64,000 bases of DNA, from NCBI GenBank assembly GCA_050951845.1, contig JBMNJV010000002.1, forward strand, positions 62,001-126,000, read 5' to 3'. The position numbers and the translations under genes were made by a program. This document shows positions 16,752 to 24,508 of the stretch, piece after piece; position 1 is the stretch's first letter; every line of letters begins with the position of its first letter. Origin of the DNA: UBA5436 sp050951845 (GTDB lineage: Bacteria > Bacillota > Clostridia > Saccharofermentanales > DTU023). The notes under the pieces were generated by a model that was given only the letters and a program-made list of their open reading frames with translations, ran no database searches and was not told the origin of the DNA.

Positions 16752-17663
16752 ATGAATTCATCAAATCAGTCTGATTCACAAAAAGATCCAGGGACACCGA
16801 TTTCTTCCGATTCGCTGCAAACGGAAAAGCCTTTAAATAAGAAAAAGCAAAAGAAGAAGAAACCGATTATCATCATCTTGGATATCTTAATTGTAGCTTG
16901 TTTGTTGGGTGCGGCATATTTTTTCTTCGAACCTAAAATTCGCTCAAAAAGACAATCTGATATTGAACAATCTGCCGTTGCCGAGGTTGAAGCTGCTTTA
17001 GAGTTGTCTGTAGCTGATGCTGATGATATTGATGAAACTGGTGACGGGAGTGAACAAATGATTTCTCCTGTTACAATTGCTGTAAATCCCAATGCGAATA
17101 AAGTTCCCGGAGAAGGCTACGAAGATTACGGACACGATGAAAATATCGAAGTTGAAGATCCGATTCTCGATCAAAACGGAAATGTTGTGATTAATTTCAT
17201 CGGAACATTGAGAATTCCCAAGATTGATTTAATTACACCGATTGCAGACAATGATTCCCTGATTGCTTTAAGATACGGTGCCGGTCATACTCCCGGGTCC
17301 GCTAAAATAGGTCAGCCGGGAAGAGCTTTGATTTTCGGACACTGGTTTGATGAGTATGGCAGGGTTTTCAATCGTTTAAATGAAATAGAAGTCGGTGATC
17401 AGTTTACGATAGACTTACTGGAAACCAAAACCCGTTATCATTATAAAGTTCATCAAATGCTGGAAATTGAAGATTTCCAACTATACGAATATCTCTTTGA
17501 AAGAGAACCTGAAGTTGATAACGAAGTGGTATTAGTCAGTTGTAAGGTGGAAAACAGAATGTGGTGGAGTTCCACAGGTCGTTATTTAGCTTGTGGTGAG
17601 CTGATTAAATCCGAATATCTCGGCCGGCAAAAAAAGAATCCCGTTCGTCAATTAACAGAATGA
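16752..17663 (+). CDS. Sortase family transpeptidase
   Basis: 303 residues. The N-terminus is cytoplasmic and Lys-rich (1-37), followed by one membrane segment (38-59) and an acidic extracellular stalk (about 66-140). The sortase barrel runs from the GTLRIPKIDL strand (151-160). Candidate catalytic residues are H197 in FGHW, C264 in LVSCK and R277 in TGRYLACG, matching the His-Cys-Arg triad of sortases. These enzymes cleave a C-terminal sorting signal and join proteins to peptidoglycan or pilin. I do not assign a class. None of the adjacent secreted LRR-SH3 proteins ends in an LPXTG-like motif with a membrane tail, so its substrate must lie elsewhere. The start is preceded by GAGG. It is the only gene in its transcription unit. 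Confidence 0.88.
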   Translation: MNSSNQSDSQKDPGTPISSDSLQTEKPLNKKKQKKKKPIIIILDILIVACLLGAAYFFFEPKIRSKRQSDIEQSAVAEVEAALELSVADADDIDETGDGSEQMISPVTIAVNPNANKVPGEGYEDYGHDENIEVEDPILDQNGNVVINFIGTLRIPKIDLITPIADNDSLIALRYGAGHTPGSAKIGQPGRALIFGHWFDEYGRVFNRLNEIEVGDQFTIDLLETKTRYHYKVHQMLEIEDFQLYEYLFEREPEVDNEVVLVSCKVENRMWWSSTGRYLACGELIKSEYLGRQKKNPVRQLTE

Positions 17664-17855
17664 CTTTGTTTGTGTCTTAGTTATTCTTAAAAATATTTTC
17701 AATTAATACATATTCTATTAATTTTTGGTATAATTTGAATTTGAAATGCAATTTTAGAAATTTTTTTGCATAAAAATTAATTTCTGGCTTTGCAACATAT
17801 TAATCAGAACTGATAAGTCAGATTAATTAAAATAATTAAATAAATTTATAAATAC

Positions 17856-17887
17856 GTTGATCGGATCTTTTGTTGATCGGATCTTTT
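17856..17887. repeat. Two tandem copies of a 16-bp sequence upstream of azlC
   Basis: GTTGATCGGATCTTTT is repeated twice head to tail. It is followed by the small palindrome ATCTTTTAAAGAT. The 252-nt gap 17664-17915 has no gene. Role unknown; a promoter-proximal duplication is possible. Confidence 0.5.
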
Positions 17888-17915
17888 AAAGATTAGAATA
17901 GATAAGTGATAACAT

Positions 17916-18737
17916 ATGTCGCGAAAAGATTGGTTTGCAGGCTTCAAAAAAATTGTATATGTAATGTTGAGTTATATACCGCTCGGACTGGCTTGCGGTA
18001 TTGCTTTGGATAAAGCCGGTTTTTCACCTTTCAGTGTAATGATTATGAGTTTGTTAGTCTTTGCCGGCGCAGGACAATTTATGATTGCCCAATTGGTTTC
18101 TGTAGGAAGTTCACCGATCTCGATTATTGTAACAATTTTCTTTGTTAATTCGAGACATCTCCTGATGTCATCCGGTTTAGCCCAATATCTCAAGGGCAAA
18201 TCAATCGGATTTTATCTGCTGTTTGCTCAAACTATCGTCGATGAAACTTTCGGCACCAATATCACACAATTCACGACAAATCCCGAGTGGACACCAAGCA
18301 AAGCTTTAACAACAAATATTTTAGCCCATGTTTCCTGGATTATCAGCAGTTTATGCGGTGCTCTGATCGGTCAGAATGTCAATATACCTCTTACTGTTGT
18401 TAATTATGTGCTGGTTGCGATGTTTATAGCCATGCTTGTCGAACAGATTTTATCAAAAATTCATCTGATTGCCGCTATCGCTGCCGGGATCCTGTCAATC
18501 ATCCTTAAATTACTTTTGAGAAATAATATATCTTTGGTAATAGCCGCTGTAATTGCTTCAACAATCGGCTTTATAATCAGTGGTAAAACTCAGATAAAAC
18601 TGAATTCTGTAAAAGGTGAAACTTTAAGAGGTGAAACTTTAAGAGGTGAAACTGTAAGAGGTGAAACTGTAAGAGGTGAAACTTTAAGAGGTGAAGCTGT
18701 AAGAGGTAAAACTGTAAGAGGTGAACATGACAACTGA
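17916..18737 (+). CDS. azlC: AzlC family branched-chain amino acid exporter, large subunit, with repeat tail
   Basis: The product has the AzlC pattern: an amphipathic N-terminus, GLACGIALDKAGFSPF near 23-38, FAGAGQFM near 49-56, and several membrane helices to about residue 225. With the small subunit AzlD it exports branched-chain amino acids and analogues. At 273 residues it is about 35-40 longer than usual. The extra C-terminus is a hydrophilic RGET(L/V) pentapeptide repeat encoded by eight 15-bp units (18607-18726). The stop at 18737 lies inside azlD (overlap 11-17 nt), so the two are translationally coupled. The ribosome site is weak. Confidence 0.9.
   Translation: MSRKDWFAGFKKIVYVMLSYIPLGLACGIALDKAGFSPFSVMIMSLLVFAGAGQFMIAQLVSVGSSPISIIVTIFFVNSRHLLMSSGLAQYLKGKSIGFYLLFAQTIVDETFGTNITQFTTNPEWTPSKALTTNILAHVSWIISSLCGALIGQNVNIPLTVVNYVLVAMFIAMLVEQILSKIHLIAAIAAGILSIILKLLLRNNISLVIAAVIASTIGFIISGKTQIKLNSVKGETLRGETLRGETVRGETVRGETLRGEAVRGKTVRGEHDN
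18607..18726 (+). repeat. 15-bp minisatellite, eight units, made of Shine-Dalgarno-like sequence
   Basis: Eight head-to-tail units of CTKTAAGAGGTGAAA (minor variants) end exactly at the ATG of azlD at 18727. Each unit carries AGAGGTGA, a good anti-16S match. The unit length is a multiple of three, so azlC stays in frame and gains a pentapeptide per unit. The last unit serves as the azlD ribosome site. Confidence 0.9.
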
Positions 18738-19050
18738 TCGCTGGCTTATCATATTCGGTGCAGCAATTGCAACTTTTATTCCCCGGGTAATTCCGATGCT
18801 GTTTTTCAAGAATAAAGAAATACCGCCAAAGGTAACTCAATGGCTATCCTTTATCCCTGTTACCATCTTCTCTGCCCTGGTTTTTTCCGATCTGGTTTTC
18901 TGGGAAAACAATTTAAGTTTCAACCCGCTGGTTAATCTGAAGATGATTCCCTCTTTAATCGTTTTTTTCATTGCCTATAAAACAAAAAATATTTTCATCT
19001 CAATGATCATCGGGATCGTGGCAATTTCTTTGATGTTATTGTTTTTTTAA
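18727..19050 (+). CDS. azlD: AzlD family branched-chain amino acid transport protein
   Basis: 107 residues with three or four hydrophobic helices (IIFGAAIATFIPRVIP, FIPVTIFSALVFSDL and the C-terminal segment), the size and layout of AzlD, the small partner of AzlC. The ATG at 18727 follows the last AGAGGTGAAC repeat unit closely. A GTG two codons earlier (18721) is an alternative start but lies within that unit. It overlaps the azlC stop. Confidence 0.9.
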   Translation: MTTDRWLIIFGAAIATFIPRVIPMLFFKNKEIPPKVTQWLSFIPVTIFSALVFSDLVFWENNLSFNPLVNLKMIPSLIVFFIAYKTKNIFISMIIGIVAISLMLLFF

Positions 19051-19195
19051 TTTTACTTTCTAAGATTAATTTTATATATTCAAATTTGTTTAATTCAGAA
19101 AATTTGAATAATCTTTTAACTCTTGCCCTGTTTTAGGATTACACCTCTCTGCTCGGGCTCTATTATTTGTCATCAGCATGATAACATCAAAAAAA

Positions 19196-19230
19196 GTAGT
19201 GATAGGCACAATAACCGGCATATCACTACT
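19196..19230 (-). terminator. Terminator after the EIIC-like gene
   Basis: The 10-bp inverted repeat AGTAGTGATA / TATCACTACT lies just past the stop at 19262. On the minus strand it is followed by a run of seven T. Confidence 0.7.
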
Positions 19231-19261
19231 ACATTATCAACAGATAATAATTACATTTGTT

Positions 19262-20110
19262 TTATTTTTCAGGACTTATTCCTTTACGTTTTGCTGTTTT
19301 ATTGGCCCAGATTGTGATGAGCATTGCGACAACAGCAGCTGCCAGCATCGCTACAACTAATTGGATCGGTTTCTCATTAGTTAGGCCAGGTGCTACAAAA
19401 GTAGGAACATAGGCTGTACTTTTAACATTAAATAAGCCAACTAATGCACCACCCACTGCTCCGGCAAATATAGCTCCGCCGAATACCATTTTGTCACCGA
19501 ACATATAGGGATATGCCGCCTCGACAAAAGTGCCGAAGAAGATATTAACTAAAAAGCCGGGGAATGCAGCCGTTCTTCCACCTTTCTCTCTCGGTAAAAT
19601 AACATTTCCCAAAGTAATGCCGGCGGATACACAAACCAGACATACTAAGTCAACGGCACCGAGAAAACTGAAACCTGCCGCTTCCATCTCTATGAGAACG
19701 ATAGGCAGAATAGCTGCATGATAAACACCGCCGATAATAGCAAACCAAATCAACGCACCTGCAATCAGACCTGCAAGAACAGAATTAAATGCCAAAACCT
19801 GGTCAATTAAATTTCTGATTCCATTACCTAAAAATGCAGCGATCGGAGATATTAAATACATGCCGACAAAGCCTGCCAGTAAGCCACCTAATGCACCGGA
19901 TAAAAGATTCGTCGTGGTTCCGGGAACTCTGTTTTTCAAAGCCCAGGTAGCTACATAATAAACGATAACACCTGCTAAAATACCTGTTACAATTCCGCCG
20001 ATAACGCCGCCGTTGGTAGACATTGCTCCTGCAATAATACCGGCTACCACACCGATTTCATCAAACCCGGAAACTTGTTTTGCGGCAATAGCTGCAAGGA
20101 TTACGGGCAA
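19262..20110 (-). CDS. PTS EIIC-like membrane domain (C-terminal fragment of a split gene)
   Basis: 282 residues from a TTG at 20110, almost entirely hydrophobic helices rich in Gly/Ala (AGIIAGAMSTNGGVIGGI, LLSGALGGLLAGFVG). This resembles the fructose-type EIIC channel of sugar phosphotransferase systems. The frame extends upstream without interruption through SASFSSIANTIIGLLP to a TAA at 20153-20155, which is the stop of the preceding gene in the same frame. The two pieces therefore read as one protein of about 535 residues broken by a single nonsense codon. The helix upstream of the stop (MPAFIAMAIMIALG) looks like the first EIIC helix. The fragment may be expressed by reinitiation or readthrough, or the locus may be a recent pseudogene. 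Confidence 0.7.
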   Translation of the reverse strand: MPVILAAIAAKQVSGFDEIGVVAGIIAGAMSTNGGVIGGIVTGILAGVIVYYVATWALKNRVPGTTTNLLSGALGGLLAGFVGMYLISPIAAFLGNGIRNLIDQVLAFNSVLAGLIAGALIWFAIIGGVYHAAILPIVLIEMEAAGFSFLGAVDLVCLVCVSAGITLGNVILPREKGGRTAAFPGFLVNIFFGTFVEAAYPYMFGDKMVFGGAIFAGAVGGALVGLFNVKSTAYVPTFVAPGLTNEKPIQLVVAMLAAAVVAMLITIWANKTAKRKGISPEK

Positions 20111-20152
20111 TAAGCCGATGATTGTATTTGCGATAGAGGAAAAAGATGCTGA

Positions 20153-20869
20153 TTAATTACCGGTTACCGAGACTATCCAGGAATTCAAACTCTCAATCTG
20201 CCCCAAGGCAATCATAATCGCCATAGCTATAAATGCCGGCATTGCTGTAAACATAATTCCTCGTATATTGATCCTTTGTGTCACCGTTGTAGATTGGTCA
20301 CTTGAATTTGCTGAGGAAGTTAGTACGGCTCTGTATTTATGTCCATGTGCTTTTGCTAAAGCAGAAATATAAGCAACCGCTCTCGTTCTGTCAGTTGTAC
20401 CTGTCGTCCCGGTTGAAGATACAACATTGCAACCCATTTGTTCATATTCAGCCATAGCAGAACCGCCGGAACCGGCAACCGGAATTTGCTTATTCTTAGC
20501 TGCTTCAGCTGAAACTTTATTATTGGCTTTAGGATCAGCGCTGATAACAACTAAGCCATCGATTTCTTCATTTTCTATTTGTTCAGCCAAATTTTCATCC
20601 AGAGTTTTAACCGTTAGATTAACAGTTGATAATTCCCCTTGCTCGGACAATGTCAAATCACCATTGGAATCTAAAGTATATAAACTGACGATAGAATCCT
20701 CTTTAATATTATCCAAAGATGTTGTTGCCGCAACAAATTGTACATAAGCAACCTCGAAATCTGCTGCCTTTGCCTGAGTCATAACCTCACCTAACAGCTT
20801 TTGCGGATTATTTCCACCTTGTGAATAAAGATTACCTCCACTACTGCCTACAATTGCTATTTTCTTCAT
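20153..20869 (-). CDS. N-terminal part of split PTS-like transporter
   Basis: 238 residues. The first 200 form a soluble alpha/beta domain starting MKKIAIVGSSGGNLY, with GLVVISADPKANNK, PVAGSGGSAM and a Thr/Gly-rich SSTGTTGTTDRTRAV stretch that looks like a phosphate- or sugar-binding fold. The last 35 residues are a membrane helix. It ends at an in-frame TAA directly before the EIIC-like continuation. From memory, related proteins exist as single-chain 'PTS sugar transporter' entries; substrate unknown. The start at 20869 is supported by GGAGTGTG. No EIIA, EIIB or HPr gene is nearby. Confidence 0.65.
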   Translation of the reverse strand: MKKIAIVGSSGGNLYSQGGNNPQKLLGEVMTQAKAADFEVAYVQFVAATTSLDNIKEDSIVSLYTLDSNGDLTLSEQGELSTVNLTVKTLDENLAEQIENEEIDGLVVISADPKANNKVSAEAAKNKQIPVAGSGGSAMAEYEQMGCNVVSSTGTTGTTDRTRAVAYISALAKAHGHKYRAVLTSSANSSDQSTTVTQRINIRGIMFTAMPAFIAMAIMIALGQIESLNSWIVSVTGN

Positions 20870-21075
20870 AACACACTCCTCTAATATATAATTATAAATA
20901 ATATTATATAATTATACATCCTACCAGTTTACAGAAATTATTGAAAGACTGCCCGGGGTTTTAGTGAAATTTCCAATTTATCCCTACACTTTACATTTAG
21001 AGTTTAGTCATATATTAAAAGCAAAAGTGACAGAGTAAAACCTCTTAAATTACTATACTTTTATAAAAAAACTAA

Positions 21076-21107
21076 AAGGACCATCTCAAAATATTGAAAC
21101 AGTCCTT
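21076..21107 (-). terminator. Terminator after ydbC
   Basis: The short stem AAGGAC / GTCCTT with a partly paired interior is followed on the minus strand by TTAGTTTTTTT. It lies just beyond the stop at 21141. Confidence 0.6.
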
Positions 21108-21140
21108 ATTAGATCATTTTAAATTTAATAATGTAATTAT

Positions 21141-21386
21141 TTAGGCTTCAGATTCGAATAATTCATCTAAATTAATTTCGTTAAGTATTTCCCGTAAAAT
21201 TGAAGCTTCCTCATAACTTAAGGAGACACCTTTGCTCATTTTAGCATGTTCCGGTGCCCAGTCCCGAATATCTAATTTTGCCGGATTTTCATTCCAACTG
21301 ACCATATTCACTTCACGATTCCAACCGGAACGTCCGGTACTTAATATTCCGACATTATGTTTTACTTCATATTTAAATTCAGCCAT
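21141..21386 (-). CDS. ydbC: YdbC family PC4-like ssDNA-binding protein
   Basis: 81 residues. The sequence matches the small bacterial PC4/YdbC family: FKYEV, GILSTG, GWNREVNMVSWN, then KLDIRDWAPEH and a C-terminal helix. Known family members bind single-stranded DNA as dimers through a beta-sheet and are proposed to act in transcription or repair. AAAGGAG precedes the ATG. It sits 86 nt downstream of glgP on the same strand. Confidence 0.85.
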   Translation of the reverse strand: MAEFKYEVKHNVGILSTGRSGWNREVNMVSWNENPAKLDIRDWAPEHAKMSKGVSLSYEEASILREILNEINLDELFESEA

Positions 21387-21472
21387 TTTCTTCTCCTTTA
21401 TTTGTCTAACTGCAGCCTATAATTAAATAAGTTCGTTTAAACAGATTAATTTTAGCCATAACTCAAGCTCTA

Positions 21473-23845
21473 TTATTCTATTGGTCGCGGATCGATTTTC
21501 CAAATTTCTTCGGCATATTGTTCAATCGTTCTGTCTGAGCTGAATTGACCACTGTTACAAATGTTCCGCCAGCACATTTTTGCCCAAGCAGCTTGATCTT
21601 TATATGCTTCAAAAGCATCCTGACGACGTTTTTTGTAATCTTTAAAATCACCTAAAACATAGTAAATATCAGCTTTTTCCCAATTCGAACCAGACAATAA
21701 GCTGTTGTGTAATTCACGGAACATACCGGTATCATCATCATTAAACGTACCGTTAATTAATGAGTCAACAATACGTTTTAGTCCCGGAATGTTTCCATAT
21801 TGCCATTGTGAATTATAGAAATCCAAAGTTGCAGGGAAATTTTCTAAACTGCAGCCAAACATGAAGTTATTCTCTTCACCTGCATATTCAACTATTTCAA
21901 TATTTGCGCCGTCATAAGTTCCCAGAGTCAAAGCTCCGTTCATCATAAATTTCATATTACCTGTACCGGAAGCTTCTTTACCGACAGTCGAAATTTGTTC
22001 GGACAGATCGGCTGCCGGGAATATTTTTTCAGCATATGATACATTATAGTTTTGAACAAAGACAACTTTCATTTGATCATTAACATCCGGATCGTTATTA
22101 ACTTTTTTCGCAATTTCATTGATGAATTTAATCACAGCTTTTGCCCGGAAATAGCCCGGAGCAGATTTACCGCCGAAAATATAAGTGACCGGAGTAATTT
22201 TAGCTCCCGGATTGTCTTTCAGGTAAAAATACTGGTCAAGAATTGCAAAGGCATTGAGCAATTGACGTTTATACTCATGAATCCGTTTAACCTGAACATC
22301 AAAGACGGAATCCGGATCAATAATTACACCTTCATTTTTTTCAATATATTTTGCTAAAGCAACTTTGTTCTCACGTTTAATATCCATCAAACGCTTCATT
22401 ACTTGTTCATCATTTTCGTATGGTAATAATTTTTTCAACAGAGAAAGATTAGTGACCCAATCTTCACTGCCTGATAATTCAGTTAACAAAGCTGATAATT
22501 TGGGATTGCATGTTCTGAGCCAGCGTCTCGGTGTAACTCCGTTAGTTTTATTATTGAATTTTTCCGGCCAAATTTTGAAATAACAACTAAAAGTTGTATC
22601 TTGCAAAATATTAGTATGGATTCTGGCGACTCCGTTTACTGAATACGACATATAAACTGCCATATTTGCCATATGAACCATCCCGTCATGGATGATCGAA
22701 TTCTTTTCGATTTGATGTGAATTGAAATGACAATCACGTAATTCATTACGTAATTGGGAATCAATTCTTTGGATTATTTCCAGAATTCTCGGGAATAAGA
22801 ATTGGAATATGCTGATTTCCCATTTTTCCAAAGCTTCAGCCAAGGTTGTATGATTGGTAAAAGCAAATGTTTTTCTGGTTATGGCAAAGGCTTGATCCCA
22901 TTCAACACCTTTTTCATCGACTAACAGTCTGATTAATTCAGGAATTCCCAGAACAGGATGGGTATCGTTCAATTGAATGCTGTTAAAATCGGCAAATTTA
23001 CTGTAATCCGTTCCATGTTCTCTTTCAAATATCTTAATTATGTTTTGGAGAGAAGCCGACACAAAGAAATACTGTTGTCTCACTCTCAGAACTTTACCGT
23101 CATAAGATGTATCGTTCGGATAAAGAACACGGAAAATATCACTAACCCGGTTTCTTTCGATAACTGCATCATCAAAACGTTGTGAGTTAAATAAATTAAA
23201 GTCAAAAGCTTCTGCCGGTTCAGGTTTCCATAAACGAAGAACGTTAACATTTTTCGTGCCGAAACCTGTCACAGGCAAATCATAAGGTTCTGCAATAACA
23301 TCTAAGTCTTGGTAACGAACCATTACTCTGTCTTCGGATCTTTTTACATTAAAAGGATAGGGATATTCCATCCATTCATCCGGATATTCCTTTTGGAATC
23401 CGTTTTCAAACAATTGTTTGAGCAGACCGTAACGATAGAGAATGCCGAAACCGGTAACCGGATAATTAAGTGTTGTACTGGAATCTAAGAAACAGGCGGC
23501 TAAACGTCCCAGACCACCATTACCGAGTCCCGGATCCGTTTCTTGTTCTTCTAAATCATTTAAATCAAAGCCTAATTCCTGAACTGCTTGTTGGACTTCA
23601 TCATATATCCCCAGATTTACAATATTGTTCAGCAAGCTGCGACCGACCAAAAATTCAGCGGAAAAATAAAAGGCTTGTTTACCTTTGCGATAAGTTTCGC
23701 GCGTATCCTCCCAATTCTCCGTTAAGACTTGCATAATTGATCGCGATAAAGATTGCCAAATTTCCGTTTCAGTAGCGTGTTTTAAGTTTTTACCGTATTC
23801 AGCAGCTAAATTAGCTTTAATGCTGTTTACTAACTGATCTTTCAT
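21473..23845 (-). CDS. glgP: Glycogen/alpha-glucan phosphorylase
   Basis: 790 residues from the ATG at 23845, which follows GTAGGAGAG; an upstream in-frame start at 23878 lacks a ribosome site. It releases glucose-1-phosphate from alpha-1,4-glucans using pyridoxal phosphate. Seen motifs are AFYFSAEFLVGRSL near 57-70, GNGGLGRLAACFLDS, YGLLKQ, and SGTGNMKFMMNGALTLGT with the PLP lysine near 632. The length is typical. No glgA, glgB or glgC is in the window, so it stands apart from a glycogen operon. A plausible sigma-A promoter lies at 23905-23933. Confidence 0.96.
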   Translation of the reverse strand: MKDQLVNSIKANLAAEYGKNLKHATETEIWQSLSRSIMQVLTENWEDTRETYRKGKQAFYFSAEFLVGRSLLNNIVNLGIYDEVQQAVQELGFDLNDLEEQETDPGLGNGGLGRLAACFLDSSTTLNYPVTGFGILYRYGLLKQLFENGFQKEYPDEWMEYPYPFNVKRSEDRVMVRYQDLDVIAEPYDLPVTGFGTKNVNVLRLWKPEPAEAFDFNLFNSQRFDDAVIERNRVSDIFRVLYPNDTSYDGKVLRVRQQYFFVSASLQNIIKIFEREHGTDYSKFADFNSIQLNDTHPVLGIPELIRLLVDEKGVEWDQAFAITRKTFAFTNHTTLAEALEKWEISIFQFLFPRILEIIQRIDSQLRNELRDCHFNSHQIEKNSIIHDGMVHMANMAVYMSYSVNGVARIHTNILQDTTFSCYFKIWPEKFNNKTNGVTPRRWLRTCNPKLSALLTELSGSEDWVTNLSLLKKLLPYENDEQVMKRLMDIKRENKVALAKYIEKNEGVIIDPDSVFDVQVKRIHEYKRQLLNAFAILDQYFYLKDNPGAKITPVTYIFGGKSAPGYFRAKAVIKFINEIAKKVNNDPDVNDQMKVVFVQNYNVSYAEKIFPAADLSEQISTVGKEASGTGNMKFMMNGALTLGTYDGANIEIVEYAGEENNFMFGCSLENFPATLDFYNSQWQYGNIPGLKRIVDSLINGTFNDDDTGMFRELHNSLLSGSNWEKADIYYVLGDFKDYKKRRQDAFEAYKDQAAWAKMCWRNICNSGQFSSDRTIEQYAEEIWKIDPRPIE

Positions 23846-23904
23846 AAAAGCTCTCCTACTAAGAAATAATAATTTCAATTAATGATCTATTCTAATTCCA
23901 GAAA

Positions 23905-23933
23905 AATATATCTGAAATTCCATAAATTTTCAA
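23905..23933 (-). promoter_or_regulatory. Candidate sigma-A promoter of glgP
   Basis: On the minus strand TTGAAA and TATATT are separated by 17 nt. The -10 lies 60 nt upstream of the glgP ATG. Confidence 0.45.
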
Positions 23934-24017
23934 TAACCTTTACTATGTTACCAAATTTATCATTTTTTACCAAAAAAACAATCTATTTATTATAAACTTG
24001 TCTGATATCCTATATTT

Positions 24018-24485
24018 ATGAATATTTTTATCAATCTGTTTTGCTTTTTGCCTTTTTTGCGTTTTACTTATACGGATTTACGTTGGCAAAAAGTTTATAA
24101 CAAAGAATTATGTTTAGCTTGGTTGATTATTTCAGGAATCAAAATTACAGTTTGTACTTTACAGCAAATTGCTTTGAATTTTCTGGGATCAGTTGGCATC
24201 TTGCTGATTCTGCTTTTTACGGTATTAATTACTGAATTGATATGGGATAAGTATTTGTTCGGTGGTGGTGACATCAAACTGATCGCTTTATCAGTCTGGG
24301 CTTTCGGCTTCTCTACCATTTTATTCACCATTTGGTTCGCTTGTAGTTTTGCATTCGTATTTATATTACTTACAAAATATTTTGCAAATTCAAAAACAAA
24401 CAGCATTCCTTTCTCGCCATTTTTGACAGCAGGACTTCTGTTTACGCTACTCTTGCAACATCTTTTTCTATTAAGTAAAATATGA
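24018..24485 (+). CDS. Stand-alone A24 prepilin-peptidase domain protein
   Basis: 155 residues, four or five membrane helices. It carries the two aspartates of type IV prepilin peptidases: D in YTDLRWQKVYN near residue 20 and the GGGD motif in FGGGDIKLIAL near 83-86. The IPFSPFLTAG stretch is also typical. The N-terminal methyltransferase/zinc region of full PilD/ComC is missing, as in archaeal FlaK and CpaA/TadV types. These enzymes trim signal peptides of pilin-like proteins. No pilus genes are in the window. A membrane protein gene follows after 23 nt. Confidence 0.82.
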   Translation: MNIFINLFCFLPFLRFTYTDLRWQKVYNKELCLAWLIISGIKITVCTLQQIALNFLGSVGILLILLFTVLITELIWDKYLFGGGDIKLIALSVWAFGFSTILFTIWFACSFAFVFILLTKYFANSKTNSIPFSPFLTAGLLFTLLLQHLFLLSKI

Positions 24486-24508
24486 AATAATTATTGAGGT
24501 AAAAGAAT

